Source: Fibrobacter succinogenes
GTDB lineage: Bacteria; Fibrobacterota; Fibrobacteria; Fibrobacterales; Fibrobacteraceae
Length of the DNA: 34,574 nucleotides
NCBI GenBank assembly: GCA_902768325.1
Contig: CACXKY010000009.1
Span: 1-34,574, forward strand
Direction of reading: 5' to 3'
The notes under the pieces are model-generated. The model was not told the DNA's origin. It made no database searches and was given only the letters and a program-made list of their open reading frames with translations. A program made the position numbers and the translations under genes. Positions 14,709-22,802 of this stretch are shown piece by piece (the first letter of the stretch is position 1; each line of letters starts with the position of its first letter).

Positions 14709-15965
14709 TTAGTTCCAGGACGCTTGCAACGTTATAGGAGCCGTCGTGGTTACCGACAACGAGGAGTTGCACCAGGAGTTGTCGACTACACCACTGGTAC
14801 CAAACGGAATATAGTGCTGTCCCCTATAGGTTTTCGAATTGACTGTAATCGAGGCCTGCTGTTGAGACTGGGCACTCATCCTGCACTGAGTGATATTGCC
14901 GCCAGACGAAACAACAACCGTATATTCACCAGCTGCGGGCAGGGTCACCGTTCCCTGACTCACCTTAATCTCGTAATCCGGGAGGTTCGAATCGATTGCC
15001 TTTACTGCCGGGCATGTCACCGTCTGTTTGGTGTTGTCGTCGTTTTCCACAATCACCGAAGCCTGGACAACATCACCCTTGGCCGCAACAGCACCAACAG
15101 CGGTCGTTCCAGAACCGGTCACTCCCGCTCCGCCCCAGGTATAGCCAGTAATCGTGGCACCTCGAGACGTACAGCCCGAAACAGTCCAAGAAGCAGACTG
15201 ACCCAAAGCCACGTCTACAGACGAGGCTGCAGCCGCGCACTTACAACCCGTAATAGCGGCACCATTCACCTGCAATGGAGCACACTGAATAGCGACCGGG
15301 GTGCCTCCCGGAGGAGTAAAGGTAAGCGTCGCATTCTTTACACCGGAAGTGGCATATACGATTGTTTCGGTATTCGTTTTACCACGCGCCGTCGAAGTCG
15401 CCGGAGTCGCACCGCCGTCAAAGGCCCATGAGTAACTCGCATTCACGATGACCTGGCCCTCAATAGAAGGATTCTTGGTCATCTTCCAAACAGTGCCACC
15501 GCCATGGTTAATCGGGTTAGTCTCCGGGGCGCAAGAACCATATTCAGCACCGGGGCCGACATACACCGAAGAAGAACTCTGCAGCACCGCACCACCGCTG
15601 CTCGCAAAAGTCGGCGATGACGAAGACTGATTAACAAACGTCATCGAGGACTGCTGAATCATGGAAGAGCGCGGGCCCTGGTTGGACGAAGTAGGATTCT
15701 GCGTACGGGAGGAAGACTGCGCCGAACCGTCAGCCGACGTCGGCAAGGGCCCCGCATTGCGCATTTCGATAGCACAACCGAGGGTATCAGCCAGGCAGTC
15801 CGCAATAGCCTTTGCAACTTCGGCATCGCTTATATTGCCCAAGTTGAACTCAGCCGTGCCCTCCAAATCCTGGTCATAGGTGATTACTTCGCCGCTACCG
15901 CAAGCCCAGAAAGCTGCTGAAAATATAGCGGCGCCCACTCCGAAAACAACCGATTTTTTTTTCAT
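14709..15965 (-). CDS. Fibrobacter-type lipoprotein with Ser-rich linker and tandem PKD-like domains (paralogue 1)
   Basis: The function is unknown. The start is placed at the ATG at 15965, because MKKKSVVFGVGAAIFSAAFWAC is a clear lipoprotein signal peptide; longer in-frame starts would bury it. After the lipid Cys comes a conserved block (ISDAEVAKAIADCLADTLGCAIEMRNAGPLPTS in outline), then a Ser-rich linker (about 75-135) with SSSS runs. Two immunoglobulin/PKD-like repeats follow. The first contains 'YSWAFDGGATPAT' and ends near 'IQCAPLQVNGAAITGCKC'. The second contains 'TGYTWGGAGVTGSG' and ends at 'TVTCPAV'. A distinct C-terminal beta domain of about 80 residues completes the 418-residue protein. 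It begins 8 bp after the stop of its paralogue (15974-17218), so the two arose by tandem duplication and are co-transcribed. A surface or adhesion role is only a guess. Confidence 0.8.
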   Translation of the reverse strand: MKKKSVVFGVGAAIFSAAFWACGSGEVITYDQDLEGTAEFNLGNISDAEVAKAIADCLADTLGCAIEMRNAGPLPTSADGSAQSSSRTQNPTSSNQGPRSSMIQQSSMTFVNQSSSSPTFASSGGAVLQSSSSVYVGPGAEYGSCAPETNPINHGGGTVWKMTKNPSIEGQVIVNASYSWAFDGGATPATSTARGKTNTETIVYATSGVKNATLTFTPPGGTPVAIQCAPLQVNGAAITGCKCAAAASSVDVALGQSASWTVSGCTSRGATITGYTWGGAGVTGSGTTAVGAVAAKGDVVQASVIVENDDNTKQTVTCPAVKAIDSNLPDYEIKVSQGTVTLPAAGEYTVVVSSGGNITQCRMSAQSQQQASITVNSKTYRGQHYIPFGTSGVVDNSWCNSSLSVTTTAPITLQASWN

Positions 15966-15973
15966 AGTCTTTA

Positions 15974-17218
15974 TTAATAGACGCCACACTTTGCGTCAAT
16001 ATTTAAAGTAAGTTCAACAGAAGCCGACCCCGAACAGGACTGAGCATCTATTTTTGCGGAAGCATAGTGAGATCCACTAAGAGTTACCGACCCTACTTTT
16101 CCACTAATTTGCCCTTCTCCGTTACAGAAGAAGGTTGCGTTTTGAGAACAATTCACAGCAATCTGTACGGTATTGGTTCCTGCGGGGATAGCAATTGCGC
16201 CATCAGTCTGCAACTGCTTGATAATGTAATCAGGAACTCTCGCATCCATAGCAGTCACAGCAGGACACTCCACCGTCGTCTTGGTGTTGTCGTCGTTAGC
16301 CACGACCACCGTCGCCTGAGCGATATCGCCCTTGGCAGCGAGAGTTGCAGTACCAGAGGTGCCTTCACCGGTCACACCCGTACCGCCCCAAGTATAGCCT
16401 ACGATATTGGCGCCAGAAGAGGTGCAGCCCGTAACAGTCCAGTTTACCACGCCACCTTCAGCTACGTCCACCGTTTCAGAAGCGGCAGCGCACTTACAAC
16501 CCGTAATCGCAGCGCCATTCACCTGCAAGGCGGAGCACTCGATAGAAACCGGGCCACTACCCTGGGGAGTAAACACGAGCGTAGCCGACTTCAGACCGGA
16601 AGTGGCATACGTAATTTCATCGGAACTCATGTTGCCATGCTTTGCAGAAGTCGCCGGAGTGCCATCAGCAAAAGTCCAGTCAAAATCGGCGTTCAAGACG
16701 ACCTGGGCATTTATGGTCGCATTCTTGGTCATCTTCCAAGCCGTCTTTTCGCCACGGTTAATCGGGGTCTTCACCGGAGAACAGGTACCGTAGTCAGAAC
16801 CGGGACCAGGAGCCACCGAAGAAGAACTCTCTTCTACAGGCGGGTTGCTATTGCTGCTTGCAAACACCGGAGCAGAAGAACTCTGGGGAACAAAATTCAT
16901 CGAAGACTGCGGAGTTATGGAAGACTTCGGGAGCTGGTTAGAGGAAGACGATTGCTGTACACGGGAAGAAGATTGCGTCGAACCGTCAGACGAGGTCGGC
17001 AAAGGTCCCGCATTTCGCATTTCAATAGCACAGCCAAAAGTATCGGCCTCACAGCTTTTAATAGCCTTTGCGATTTCCGCATCACCAATTCCTTCTACCA
17101 TGGCCAAGGCCAGATCTTCTAAGTTCGGGTCTTTTTCAACAATTTCACCACTTCCGCAAGCCCAGAACGCTCCGGAAATAGCAGCGGCGGATAGCCCAAA
17201 AACAAGTTTCTTTTTCAT
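15974..17218 (-). CDS. Fibrobacter-type lipoprotein with Ser-rich linker and tandem PKD-like domains (paralogue 2)
   Basis: This is the close paralogue of the downstream gene, with the same order of parts: signal peptide MKKKLVFGLSAAAISGAFWAC, the shared block ending 'FGCAIEMRNAGPLPTSSDGS', a Ser-rich linker and two PKD-like repeats. 'WTFADGTPATS' and 'VGYTWGGTGVTGEG' match the other copy at the same places, as does 'LQVNGAAITGCKCAAA'. The last ~80 residues, after 'VPDYIIK', differ completely from the paralogue and include several Cys, so the C-terminal domain was swapped or has evolved fast. The ATG at 17218 is chosen because it begins the signal peptide and has AGAGG upstream. The protein is 414 residues. 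The function is unknown. Confidence 0.8.
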   Translation of the reverse strand: MKKKLVFGLSAAAISGAFWACGSGEIVEKDPNLEDLALAMVEGIGDAEIAKAIKSCEADTFGCAIEMRNAGPLPTSSDGSTQSSSRVQQSSSSNQLPKSSITPQSSMNFVPQSSSAPVFASSNSNPPVEESSSSVAPGPGSDYGTCSPVKTPINRGEKTAWKMTKNATINAQVVLNADFDWTFADGTPATSAKHGNMSSDEITYATSGLKSATLVFTPQGSGPVSIECSALQVNGAAITGCKCAAASETVDVAEGGVVNWTVTGCTSSGANIVGYTWGGTGVTGEGTSGTATLAAKGDIAQATVVVANDDNTKTTVECPAVTAMDARVPDYIIKQLQTDGAIAIPAGTNTVQIAVNCSQNATFFCNGEGQISGKVGSVTLSGSHYASAKIDAQSCSGSASVELTLNIDAKCGVY

Positions 17219-17300
17219 ATCAAAACCTCTTCTAACGAAAAATAAATAATTCCGAGAAAAAGCGGTAGCAAAAGGCTGCTTTATAATCAAAAAAAACACA

Positions 17301-17327
17301 AAAAAATCCCCTTTTTAGGGGATTTTC
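17301..17327 (-). terminator. Intrinsic terminator after the third lipoprotein gene
   Basis: On the minus strand AAAATCCCC and GGGGATTTT form a stem around the loop TAAAAA, followed by a T-run. It lies 29 bp past the stop at 17356, so the two downstream paralogues need their own promoter in 17219-17300. I see no convincing -35/-10 pair there. Confidence 0.85.
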
Positions 17328-17355
17328 CTTGTTTAATGAAAAACTTTATGCCCGT

Positions 17356-18819
17356 TTACCAGCAATTCAACGCGAAACCATCGCAATCAGAAGACACAAT
17401 GAATGTTCCTGGCCCCGTAGAAATCTGCTTATCCCAGCCGACATCGTACGTTTGTCCAGCCACAGTCACATGGCAACCATTGTTTCCTCCCGGAGGAAGA
17501 ACCTGCAATGTTCCGCAGGAATATGTCACCGCATAATCCTGATTTGCTTTCAAAGCTTCCGTACGAACATTTGATGTCATTTGAATCTCGATCGGTCCCT
17601 GGCTCGCACTGGAAACCACAGAACTGCTAGACGGCGGTACCACGCTGGAGCTAGACGGCGGAGTTACGCTACTGCTAGAAGGAATTACGCTGGAACTGAT
17701 CCCAGGAGCAGGGCAGACCCATTGTCCTTCACTCTGGACACATTCCTCGTTTTTACGGCCCTCCAGATTACACATCCATTTGCCACTATTGACACCTGCT
17801 AAAGCCACCGAACATTCTTCCGGAGGCGGCACATAGCTGCTCGACGAGCTCTTGATCACCGCGGACGACGGAGGCACGACCGAGCTGCTGGATTGTATCA
17901 CGGTAGCATTAGTCACCTTAACCGTAGCGCGGGAGCAATCCACAGTAGTGGACATCTTGCCCTTCTTCACCGTCAAACTAGGATAAACCTTTTGGTTGAT
18001 AACGCTTTTATCGGTAGAAAACCTAAAGGTCGCCTCAAGTCCATCCTTACCGGGTTCGTCGGCTTCAAAAAGTTCCCACTCGCCAGTCAATCCGACACCA
18101 CATTCCCGAACAGGGACATAGGTCCATTTGGCCTCTTCACCAAATTTAATCTCAGGCTTATTCACCTTGCACAAGCCCTCTCCCATCTTTTCCTTGGTGC
18201 ACGGGTCTTCCACGCTGCTGCTGGATTCTTCGTCGGCACTGCTGGGGGGCAAAGTGAAGCTGCTGGCCGGCTTATGCGAAGAAGAACTCTTGATGATGAC
18301 CGAGCTCGACAAAATGGGTGAAGAACTGGACAGGGCCACGGAAGACGAGCTCAACGCGATGGAGCTGGATTCCGGGATGGTGCTAGAAGAAGACTCCAGG
18401 GAGTCCAGTCCGGAACTCGAGGACTGGTCGTCGGACTCACCCGACATGCCACAAGTATCACAGGAAGAAGACGAAGCAAAGAGGTCTATTTCCGACGAGC
18501 TCGAAACAACCTCAGCCGTATCGACCGTATCCGGGTCCACGACCTTCTTGATATACTTCTTGAAGAACTCAGCCCGGCACTCGTCGTCACCCTTGCAGCT
18601 ATCCAGAGCATTCAGCAAATCCGAGTCCGTATTGGCCCTACAATCAGGATTTTCCCTACAATTGTCAAGAGCTTTAAGGAAATCCGCTTCAGTCACATTA
18701 TCAATACGCTCCAACGCGAGAATATCGTTATTCTCGGTCCATTCAAGGCTACCTTCACCGCAAGCCCAAAAAAGGAAAACGGCTAAGATAGGGAGACATG
18801 CGTACAGTATTCTCTTCAT
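17356..18819 (-). CDS. Serine-rich-linker lipoprotein with internal Cys-pair repeats (distant paralogue)
   Basis: The function is unknown. The start at 18819 gives a signal peptide with the same lipobox ending as its neighbours (MKRILYACLPILAVFLFWAC) and has AGAGGGG upstream. Residues about 30-75 hold two tandem units, 'FLKALDNCRENPDCRA' and 'LLNALDSCKGDDECRA', distantly like the 'IAKAIKSCEADTFGCA' block of the neighbours. A long SSS/PSSS linker follows (about 105-200). Then comes one PKD-like segment ('EAKWTYVPVRECGVGLTGEW'), a second Ser-rich stretch, a short Cys-containing part ('KWMCNLEGRKNEECVQSEGQWVC'), a third SSSS linker and a C-terminal beta domain ending 'DCDGFALNCW'. It has 487 residues. 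It is separated from the paralogues by a terminator. The common plan suggests one surface-protein family. Confidence 0.78.
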   Translation of the reverse strand: MKRILYACLPILAVFLFWACGEGSLEWTENNDILALERIDNVTEADFLKALDNCRENPDCRANTDSDLLNALDSCKGDDECRAEFFKKYIKKVVDPDTVDTAEVVSSSSEIDLFASSSSCDTCGMSGESDDQSSSSGLDSLESSSSTIPESSSIALSSSSVALSSSSPILSSSVIIKSSSSHKPASSFTLPPSSADEESSSSVEDPCTKEKMGEGLCKVNKPEIKFGEEAKWTYVPVRECGVGLTGEWELFEADEPGKDGLEATFRFSTDKSVINQKVYPSLTVKKGKMSTTVDCSRATVKVTNATVIQSSSSVVPPSSAVIKSSSSSYVPPPEECSVALAGVNSGKWMCNLEGRKNEECVQSEGQWVCPAPGISSSVIPSSSSVTPPSSSSVVPPSSSSVVSSASQGPIEIQMTSNVRTEALKANQDYAVTYSCGTLQVLPPGGNNGCHVTVAGQTYDVGWDKQISTGPGTFIVSSDCDGFALNCW

Positions 18820-18906
18820 AAAAACCCCTCTCGTCCTAAATATAAATAAAAATTTACAGACGTGGGCGGGAAAAAAGTCATAAATAGGCTTTTTTTGGGT
18901 CATTTT

Positions 18907-19698
18907 TTAGTCTTCCTTGCCCGGTTCGGTCATTTTTCGCTGTCCGGTAATGAACTGATGGACATAGGGATTCTTGGTATTCTTGATTTCGTCGACCGTC
19001 CCGACCTCGATAATGCGGCCGTTATAGAGCATCGCAATGCGGTCAGCCACCTTGAAGGCGCTCACCATGTCGTGCGTCACCACCACGGAGGTCACGCCGA
19101 GTTTGCTCTGCATATCGAGAATGAGGTCGTTGATGACGTCGCTCGTAATCGGGTCGAGACCCGTCGTCGGTTCATCGTAAAGGAGGATTTCGGGATTGAG
19201 GGCGATGGCGCGGGCCAGGGCGACGCGCTTGCGCATACCGCCGGAAAGTTCGGAAGGCATCTTGGTGCGGAACTCGGGGACGAGGTTGATCATCTGCAAC
19301 TTCTCGGTCACCACGTCCTGGATCTGCTTTTCGGAAAGTTCCGGATGGTGTTCACGGAGGGCGAACGCGATGTTCTCGCCGGTACTCATGGAGTCAAAAA
19401 GCGCACCCATCTGGAACAGCATGCCCATCTTTTTACGGATGGTACGCGTGTCGAAAAACTTCGGCGTACTGATGGTCACGCCGTCCACGGACACCTCGCC
19501 TCCATCCGGTTGCAAGAGTCCAATCATGTGCTTCAAGATGACGGACTTGCCGCCACCGGACTTGCCAATGATGACCATGGTTTCCCCACGGCGGATGTCG
19601 AGATTCACATCCTGCAAGACGGTCTGCGGACCGAAGGACTTCTTGAGTCCCTTGAGGCGGATGGCGATATCGTTCGGGTCAATCTTTACATTCGGCAT
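18907..19698 (-). CDS. mlaF: ABC transporter ATP-binding protein, MlaF type
   Basis: This is the ATPase of an MCE/Mla-type lipid transporter that moves phospholipids between the membranes. Walker A is GKSGGGKS (45-52), with the extra Gly common in MlaF. The signature is 'LSGGMRKRVALARA', Walker B is 'ILLYDEPTTGLDP' and the H-loop is 'VVTHDM'. The ATG at 19698 is preferred over an upstream in-frame start because residues from 'MPNVKIDPND' match the domain start and the longer form would reach back to the mlaE stop. This gives 263 residues. It follows mlaE by 13 bp. The MCE substrate-binding partner (MlaD) is not next to it, because an unrelated lipoprotein gene follows. Confidence 0.92.
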   Translation of the reverse strand: MPNVKIDPNDIAIRLKGLKKSFGPQTVLQDVNLDIRRGETMVIIGKSGGGKSVILKHMIGLLQPDGGEVSVDGVTISTPKFFDTRTIRKKMGMLFQMGALFDSMSTGENIAFALREHHPELSEKQIQDVVTEKLQMINLVPEFRTKMPSELSGGMRKRVALARAIALNPEILLYDEPTTGLDPITSDVINDLILDMQSKLGVTSVVVTHDMVSAFKVADRIAMLYNGRIIEVGTVDEIKNTKNPYVHQFITGQRKMTEPGKED

Positions 19699-19711
19699 AG
19701 CAACCTGCAAC

Positions 19712-20494
19712 TTAGAAGAACATGACTGCGTCGAGCGCAAAATCGGCAATCAAAATCATAAGGCAACTCGAGACCACGACGTTCATGGTGGCAAGGCCGA
19801 CGCCGTGCGCACCCGGTTTCGCGTTGATCCCGTGGTAGTAGCCCAGTACAAAAATCAAGGTTCCAAACACAAACGACTTGATGATACCGGACCAGAGGTC
19901 CATGGATTCAAAGAGGTACTGCATCCCGGTGTAATAGGTATAGGTCGTAATATCCAGGGCGAGTACACACACGATCCAGCCACCGATCAAGGCCAACGCA
20001 TTGGATATCGCGGTAAGGCAGGGAATCATCGTAATAAAGGCGACAAAGCGGGGCATCGCGAGGTAGCGGTACGGATCCAGGCCAAGCACCGTATAGGCAG
20101 CCAGTTCTTCCTTTTCCTTCATGCTACCGAGTTCGGCGGCAACGGCACTCCCCACACGGCCGGCAAGCACAATCGCGGTCAGGAGCGGTCCCAATTCGAT
20201 CAAGACCATCTTGCAGGCCGCAGTACCGACAAACTTGTCCGAAACGAGATTGTGGAATTCGAATTCGGCCATGACGGTCGCCACCATTCCCGTAAAGATG
20301 GAGGTCACGAAAAGCAGCGGCAACGAAGACACACCGATGGAGATCATCTCTTTCACGATGAGGTCCGGATTCTTGTAGATGCGCGGCAGGAACTTTAAAG
20401 TATTGAGGAGGATGCAGAGGACCTCCCCGATGCTGGAGATTCCTGACAGGACAACCTGGCCTACCCAGGCTACGGGCTTCAACAGGATAAACAT
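19712..20494 (-). CDS. mlaE: MlaE-family ABC transporter permease
   Basis: This is the inner-membrane permease of the MCE/Mla-type lipid transporter. Its 260 residues have five or so membrane segments and the family features 'FVTSIFTGMVATVMAEFEFHNL', 'LGPLLTAIVLAGRVGSAVAAELGSMKEKEELAAY', 'YLAMPRFVAFITMIPCL' and 'GYYHGINAKPGAHGVGLATMNVVV' (shown in parts). Its start codon overlaps the dnaB stop by one base (TGATG on the minus strand), so it is translationally coupled to dnaB. mlaF follows. Confidence 0.93.
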   Translation of the reverse strand: MFILLKPVAWVGQVVLSGISSIGEVLCILLNTLKFLPRIYKNPDLIVKEMISIGVSSLPLLFVTSIFTGMVATVMAEFEFHNLVSDKFVGTAACKMVLIELGPLLTAIVLAGRVGSAVAAELGSMKEKEELAAYTVLGLDPYRYLAMPRFVAFITMIPCLTAISNALALIGGWIVCVLALDITTYTYYTGMQYLFESMDLWSGIIKSFVFGTLIFVLGYYHGINAKPGAHGVGLATMNVVVSSCLMILIADFALDAVMFF

Positions 20495-21912
20495 CAGCCA
20501 AAGTCTCCGAAATCAGCGGGGCCCATATCCGAGCTGTCGCCATACTGGTAATCCGAGTCGCCGCCCGCACCACCGTCATCGATGGCGTTGAAGAACGTCG
20601 TGATGTTCGGTTCGAAGTACAGCGGGATATCCTTCACGGAACCGTTACGGTGCTTGGCGACAATGAGGTCGGCCTTGTTGTAGTCTTCTTCGCGGTGGGT
20701 CCTGACGTAGGGGCGTTCCACGAACCACACCATGTCGGCGTCCTGTTCGATAGAGCCCGATTCACGGAGGTCGCTAAGCTGGGGCCGGTCGCGGCCCTTC
20801 TCTTCGACCTTACGGCTGAGCTGGGCGAGCGCGATGACGGGGATGTGGAGTTCCTTGGCCAGGATTTTCAGACCGCGGGAAATATTACCGATAGCCACGG
20901 CGCGGCTTTCTTCGTTGCCGGTCTTCATCAGCTGGAGGTAGTCGATAATCAGAAGGTCGAGCTGGTCCTTGCGCTTGAGTTCGCGGGCCTTACTCATGAG
21001 TTCCATGATGCCGAGGTCGGCGTTGTCATCCACGTACAGCGGGGCCTGGCTAATCGGCGCCACGTTCGCGATAATCTGGTTCATCTCGTCGCGGTTCAAC
21101 TTACCGGAGCGAAGCTTGCTCTGGTCCACCTTCGCACGGGAGCAGAGCAAACGCTGAGCGAGCTGCACGCCGTCCATTTCCAGGCTGAAGAAGGCGACCT
21201 TCCTGTTATAGTCAATCGACGCGTTGGCTGCAAGCGTCAAGGCGAAAGACGTTTTTCCCACACCAGGGCGCGCTGCCAGGATAATCAAGTCCGATTCCTG
21301 GAGGCCGTTCGTCAGTTCGTCGAGTTCGGCAAGCCCCGTCGGGATTCCCGTAATGCCGTCCTTGCGGTTGGTCAGGCGGTCCAGGAGCGGCGTGACGAAT
21401 TTTTCGATATGCTGCAAGGACTGGCGTACCTGCTGGTCGGCGATAGCGAAGATGGACCTTTCGGCCTCCTGCAGGATTTCGTCGGGAGTGTACGTCGTGT
21501 CCAGCGACTTCTTGATGGTCTCGTCGGAAGCCTTGATGAGCTGGCGCAAGACGTACTTGCTGCGCAGGTGCTGGAGGTTCCATTCCACGTTGGCGGAAGA
21601 AGCCACGGCTTCCATCAGTTCAAAAATGTATTCGCGGCCGCCGCACTTCTGGATGGCGCCGTTCTGCTCGAGTTCCGCAGAAAGCGTCAGGACGTCGATA
21701 GGCGTTCCCTGGCGGTACAGCTGGGCTAACGCGTGCCAGATAAGGCGGTGACGTTCAAAAAAGAAAAATTCATCCGAGACAATGATGTTGACGGCCGTGC
21801 CCATGACGTTGGGGTCGCGCAGGATTCCGCCGAGCAGGTAGCGTTCCGCCTGCTCGTCCGTAGGAATCGGGCGATTTTCGTACATGGGCTGTTCGTTCAC
21901 AAACTCTGGCAT
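20494..21912 (-). CDS. dnaB: Replicative DNA helicase DnaB
   Basis: This hexameric 5'-3' helicase unwinds DNA at the replication fork and binds primase. The N-terminal domain starts at 'PTDEQAERYLLGGIL' (about 17-31) and ends near 'DQQVRQSLQHIEKF'. The RecA-like C-terminal domain has 'GIPTGLAELDELTNGLQESDLIILAARPGVGKT' in pieces, with Walker A RPGVGKT, then 'VAFFSLEMDG', 'LLIIDYLQLM' (Walker B) and 'LSDLRESGSIEQDADMVWFVER'. The 472 residues and domain order are normal. The gene lies about 26 bp downstream of the uracil-glycosylase-like gene and is coupled to mlaE. The C-terminal Gly/Asp-rich tail is variable. Confidence 0.97.
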   Translation of the reverse strand: MPEFVNEQPMYENRPIPTDEQAERYLLGGILRDPNVMGTAVNIIVSDEFFFFERHRLIWHALAQLYRQGTPIDVLTLSAELEQNGAIQKCGGREYIFELMEAVASSANVEWNLQHLRSKYVLRQLIKASDETIKKSLDTTYTPDEILQEAERSIFAIADQQVRQSLQHIEKFVTPLLDRLTNRKDGITGIPTGLAELDELTNGLQESDLIILAARPGVGKTSFALTLAANASIDYNRKVAFFSLEMDGVQLAQRLLCSRAKVDQSKLRSGKLNRDEMNQIIANVAPISQAPLYVDDNADLGIMELMSKARELKRKDQLDLLIIDYLQLMKTGNEESRAVAIGNISRGLKILAKELHIPVIALAQLSRKVEEKGRDRPQLSDLRESGSIEQDADMVWFVERPYVRTHREEDYNKADLIVAKHRNGSVKDIPLYFEPNITTFFNAIDDGGAGGDSDYQYGDSSDMGPADFGDFG

Positions 21913-21938
21913 ATCAGTATGTAGGAAATATAAGTTAT

Positions 21939-22802
21939 TTAAATCTTGAAATAGGTGCCGCGCGGGATGTGGACCTTCCAGGTCAGCAACTTAAGCTGTT
22001 TGTCGGCCTCCATGGCGAAGGCGTCCACCAGGGCGCAAGCCTTGACCCCGCCAAATTCCATGTCGGTACCGGCACAGTCGTTAAACACCTTGCCCCTGCC
22101 GAACACCTGGTGGAACAGCGGTTCCCCGAACGTCACCATGATTTCGGGGCGGATAAACGAAAGTTCCTTCGTAAGCATCTTGCGAAGCGCGGCCTCGAGC
22201 AGCGGCGGAATATTGCGCGATGTCGTGCTCTTGTAGAAGTAGGTCACGCCTATTTGGGCCTGGTCAATCTTGAGGCTCGCAAAGAGCTTCGAAAGCATGT
22301 TGCCCGTAGAAGTCGAGAAAAAATTTCCGGCGGGAATGTCCTGGCGGGGGGCGGCAAAAACCAACAGCAGGCGCGGATGTTCCGGCCCTTCGTAACGGAC
22401 GAGCGGCGCGGATCCGGAATAGACGGCCTCGCCGGCGATGGCTCCGTAGAAGGCGTCGAGGGATTCGACTCCTTCGAAAGCGGAAACGGCCTTGCGGACC
22501 GGGCGGGCCGACGGTATGTCGAATATCGGCTTGGCGGGGGCCTCTGGTTTCGGGGCGTTCTCAGACGCGGCCGGAGACGGTGCGACAGGAGACGGCGCGG
22601 CGGGTGCCGCCTGGACAGCGGGACGCGGCGCGGAAGGCGCAAAAGATGAGGGCTGCGGTGCCGTAGCGACACGTGCCGGGACCGCGAGGCGGTTAGGCTT
22701 CACGGGCGTCCAGGGCTCGTCAAACAGGATGTCCGCTCCGCCCAGGTCGATTTGTCCGGAGAGGTAGTTGCGGAGTTCGCTAAAGTCGTATTCGTCAGGC
22801 AT
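21939..22802 (-). CDS. Degenerate uracil-DNA-glycosylase-superfamily protein with Pro/Ala-rich N-terminus
   Basis: The protein has 287 residues. Residues about 30-105 are a Pro/Ala/Ser-rich, probably disordered linker. The C-terminal ~160 residues resemble family-4 UDG. 'RLLLVFAAPRQDIPAGNFFSTSTGNMLSKLF' sits where family 4 has the GEAPG..ED..G.PFvG.aG.LL pattern, and 'LTKELSFIRPEIMVTFGEPLFHQVFG' where it has the LGxxA helix. The iron-sulphur cysteines are missing, the ED residues are altered, and no HPS motif is present (only 'VHIPRG'). Catalytic activity is therefore doubtful; a DNA-binding or structural role is possible. The start overlaps the coaBC stop by 8 bases, and dnaB follows. I rate the fold assignment as moderate. 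Confidence 0.65.
   Translation of the reverse strand: MPDEYDFSELRNYLSGQIDLGGADILFDEPWTPVKPNRLAVPARVATAPQPSSFAPSAPRPAVQAAPAAPSPVAPSPAASENAPKPEAPAKPIFDIPSARPVRKAVSAFEGVESLDAFYGAIAGEAVYSGSAPLVRYEGPEHPRLLLVFAAPRQDIPAGNFFSTSTGNMLSKLFASLKIDQAQIGVTYFYKSTTSRNIPPLLEAALRKMLTKELSFIRPEIMVTFGEPLFHQVFGRGKVFNDCAGTDMEFGGVKACALVDAFAMEADKQLKLLTWKVHIPRGTYFKI

Noticed and set aside
17219..17299. A longer N-terminus for the lipoprotein at 15974-17218 (and likewise for the genes ending at 14709, 17356 and 24255)
   Set aside because: The extra residues would precede a perfect lipoprotein signal peptide, and Shine-Dalgarno sequences favour the internal ATG in most cases.
17580..17604. CGGTCCCTGGCTCGC as a fourth copy of the dispersed palindromic repeat
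   Set aside because: Only the first bases match; the TGAGCC...CGAA core is absent.
17600..18480. Repetitive AGCAGCTC/GAGCTGCT-like DNA as a mobile element or tandem repeat array
   Set aside because: It reflects poly-serine linker codons of a lipoprotein gene, not a separate element.
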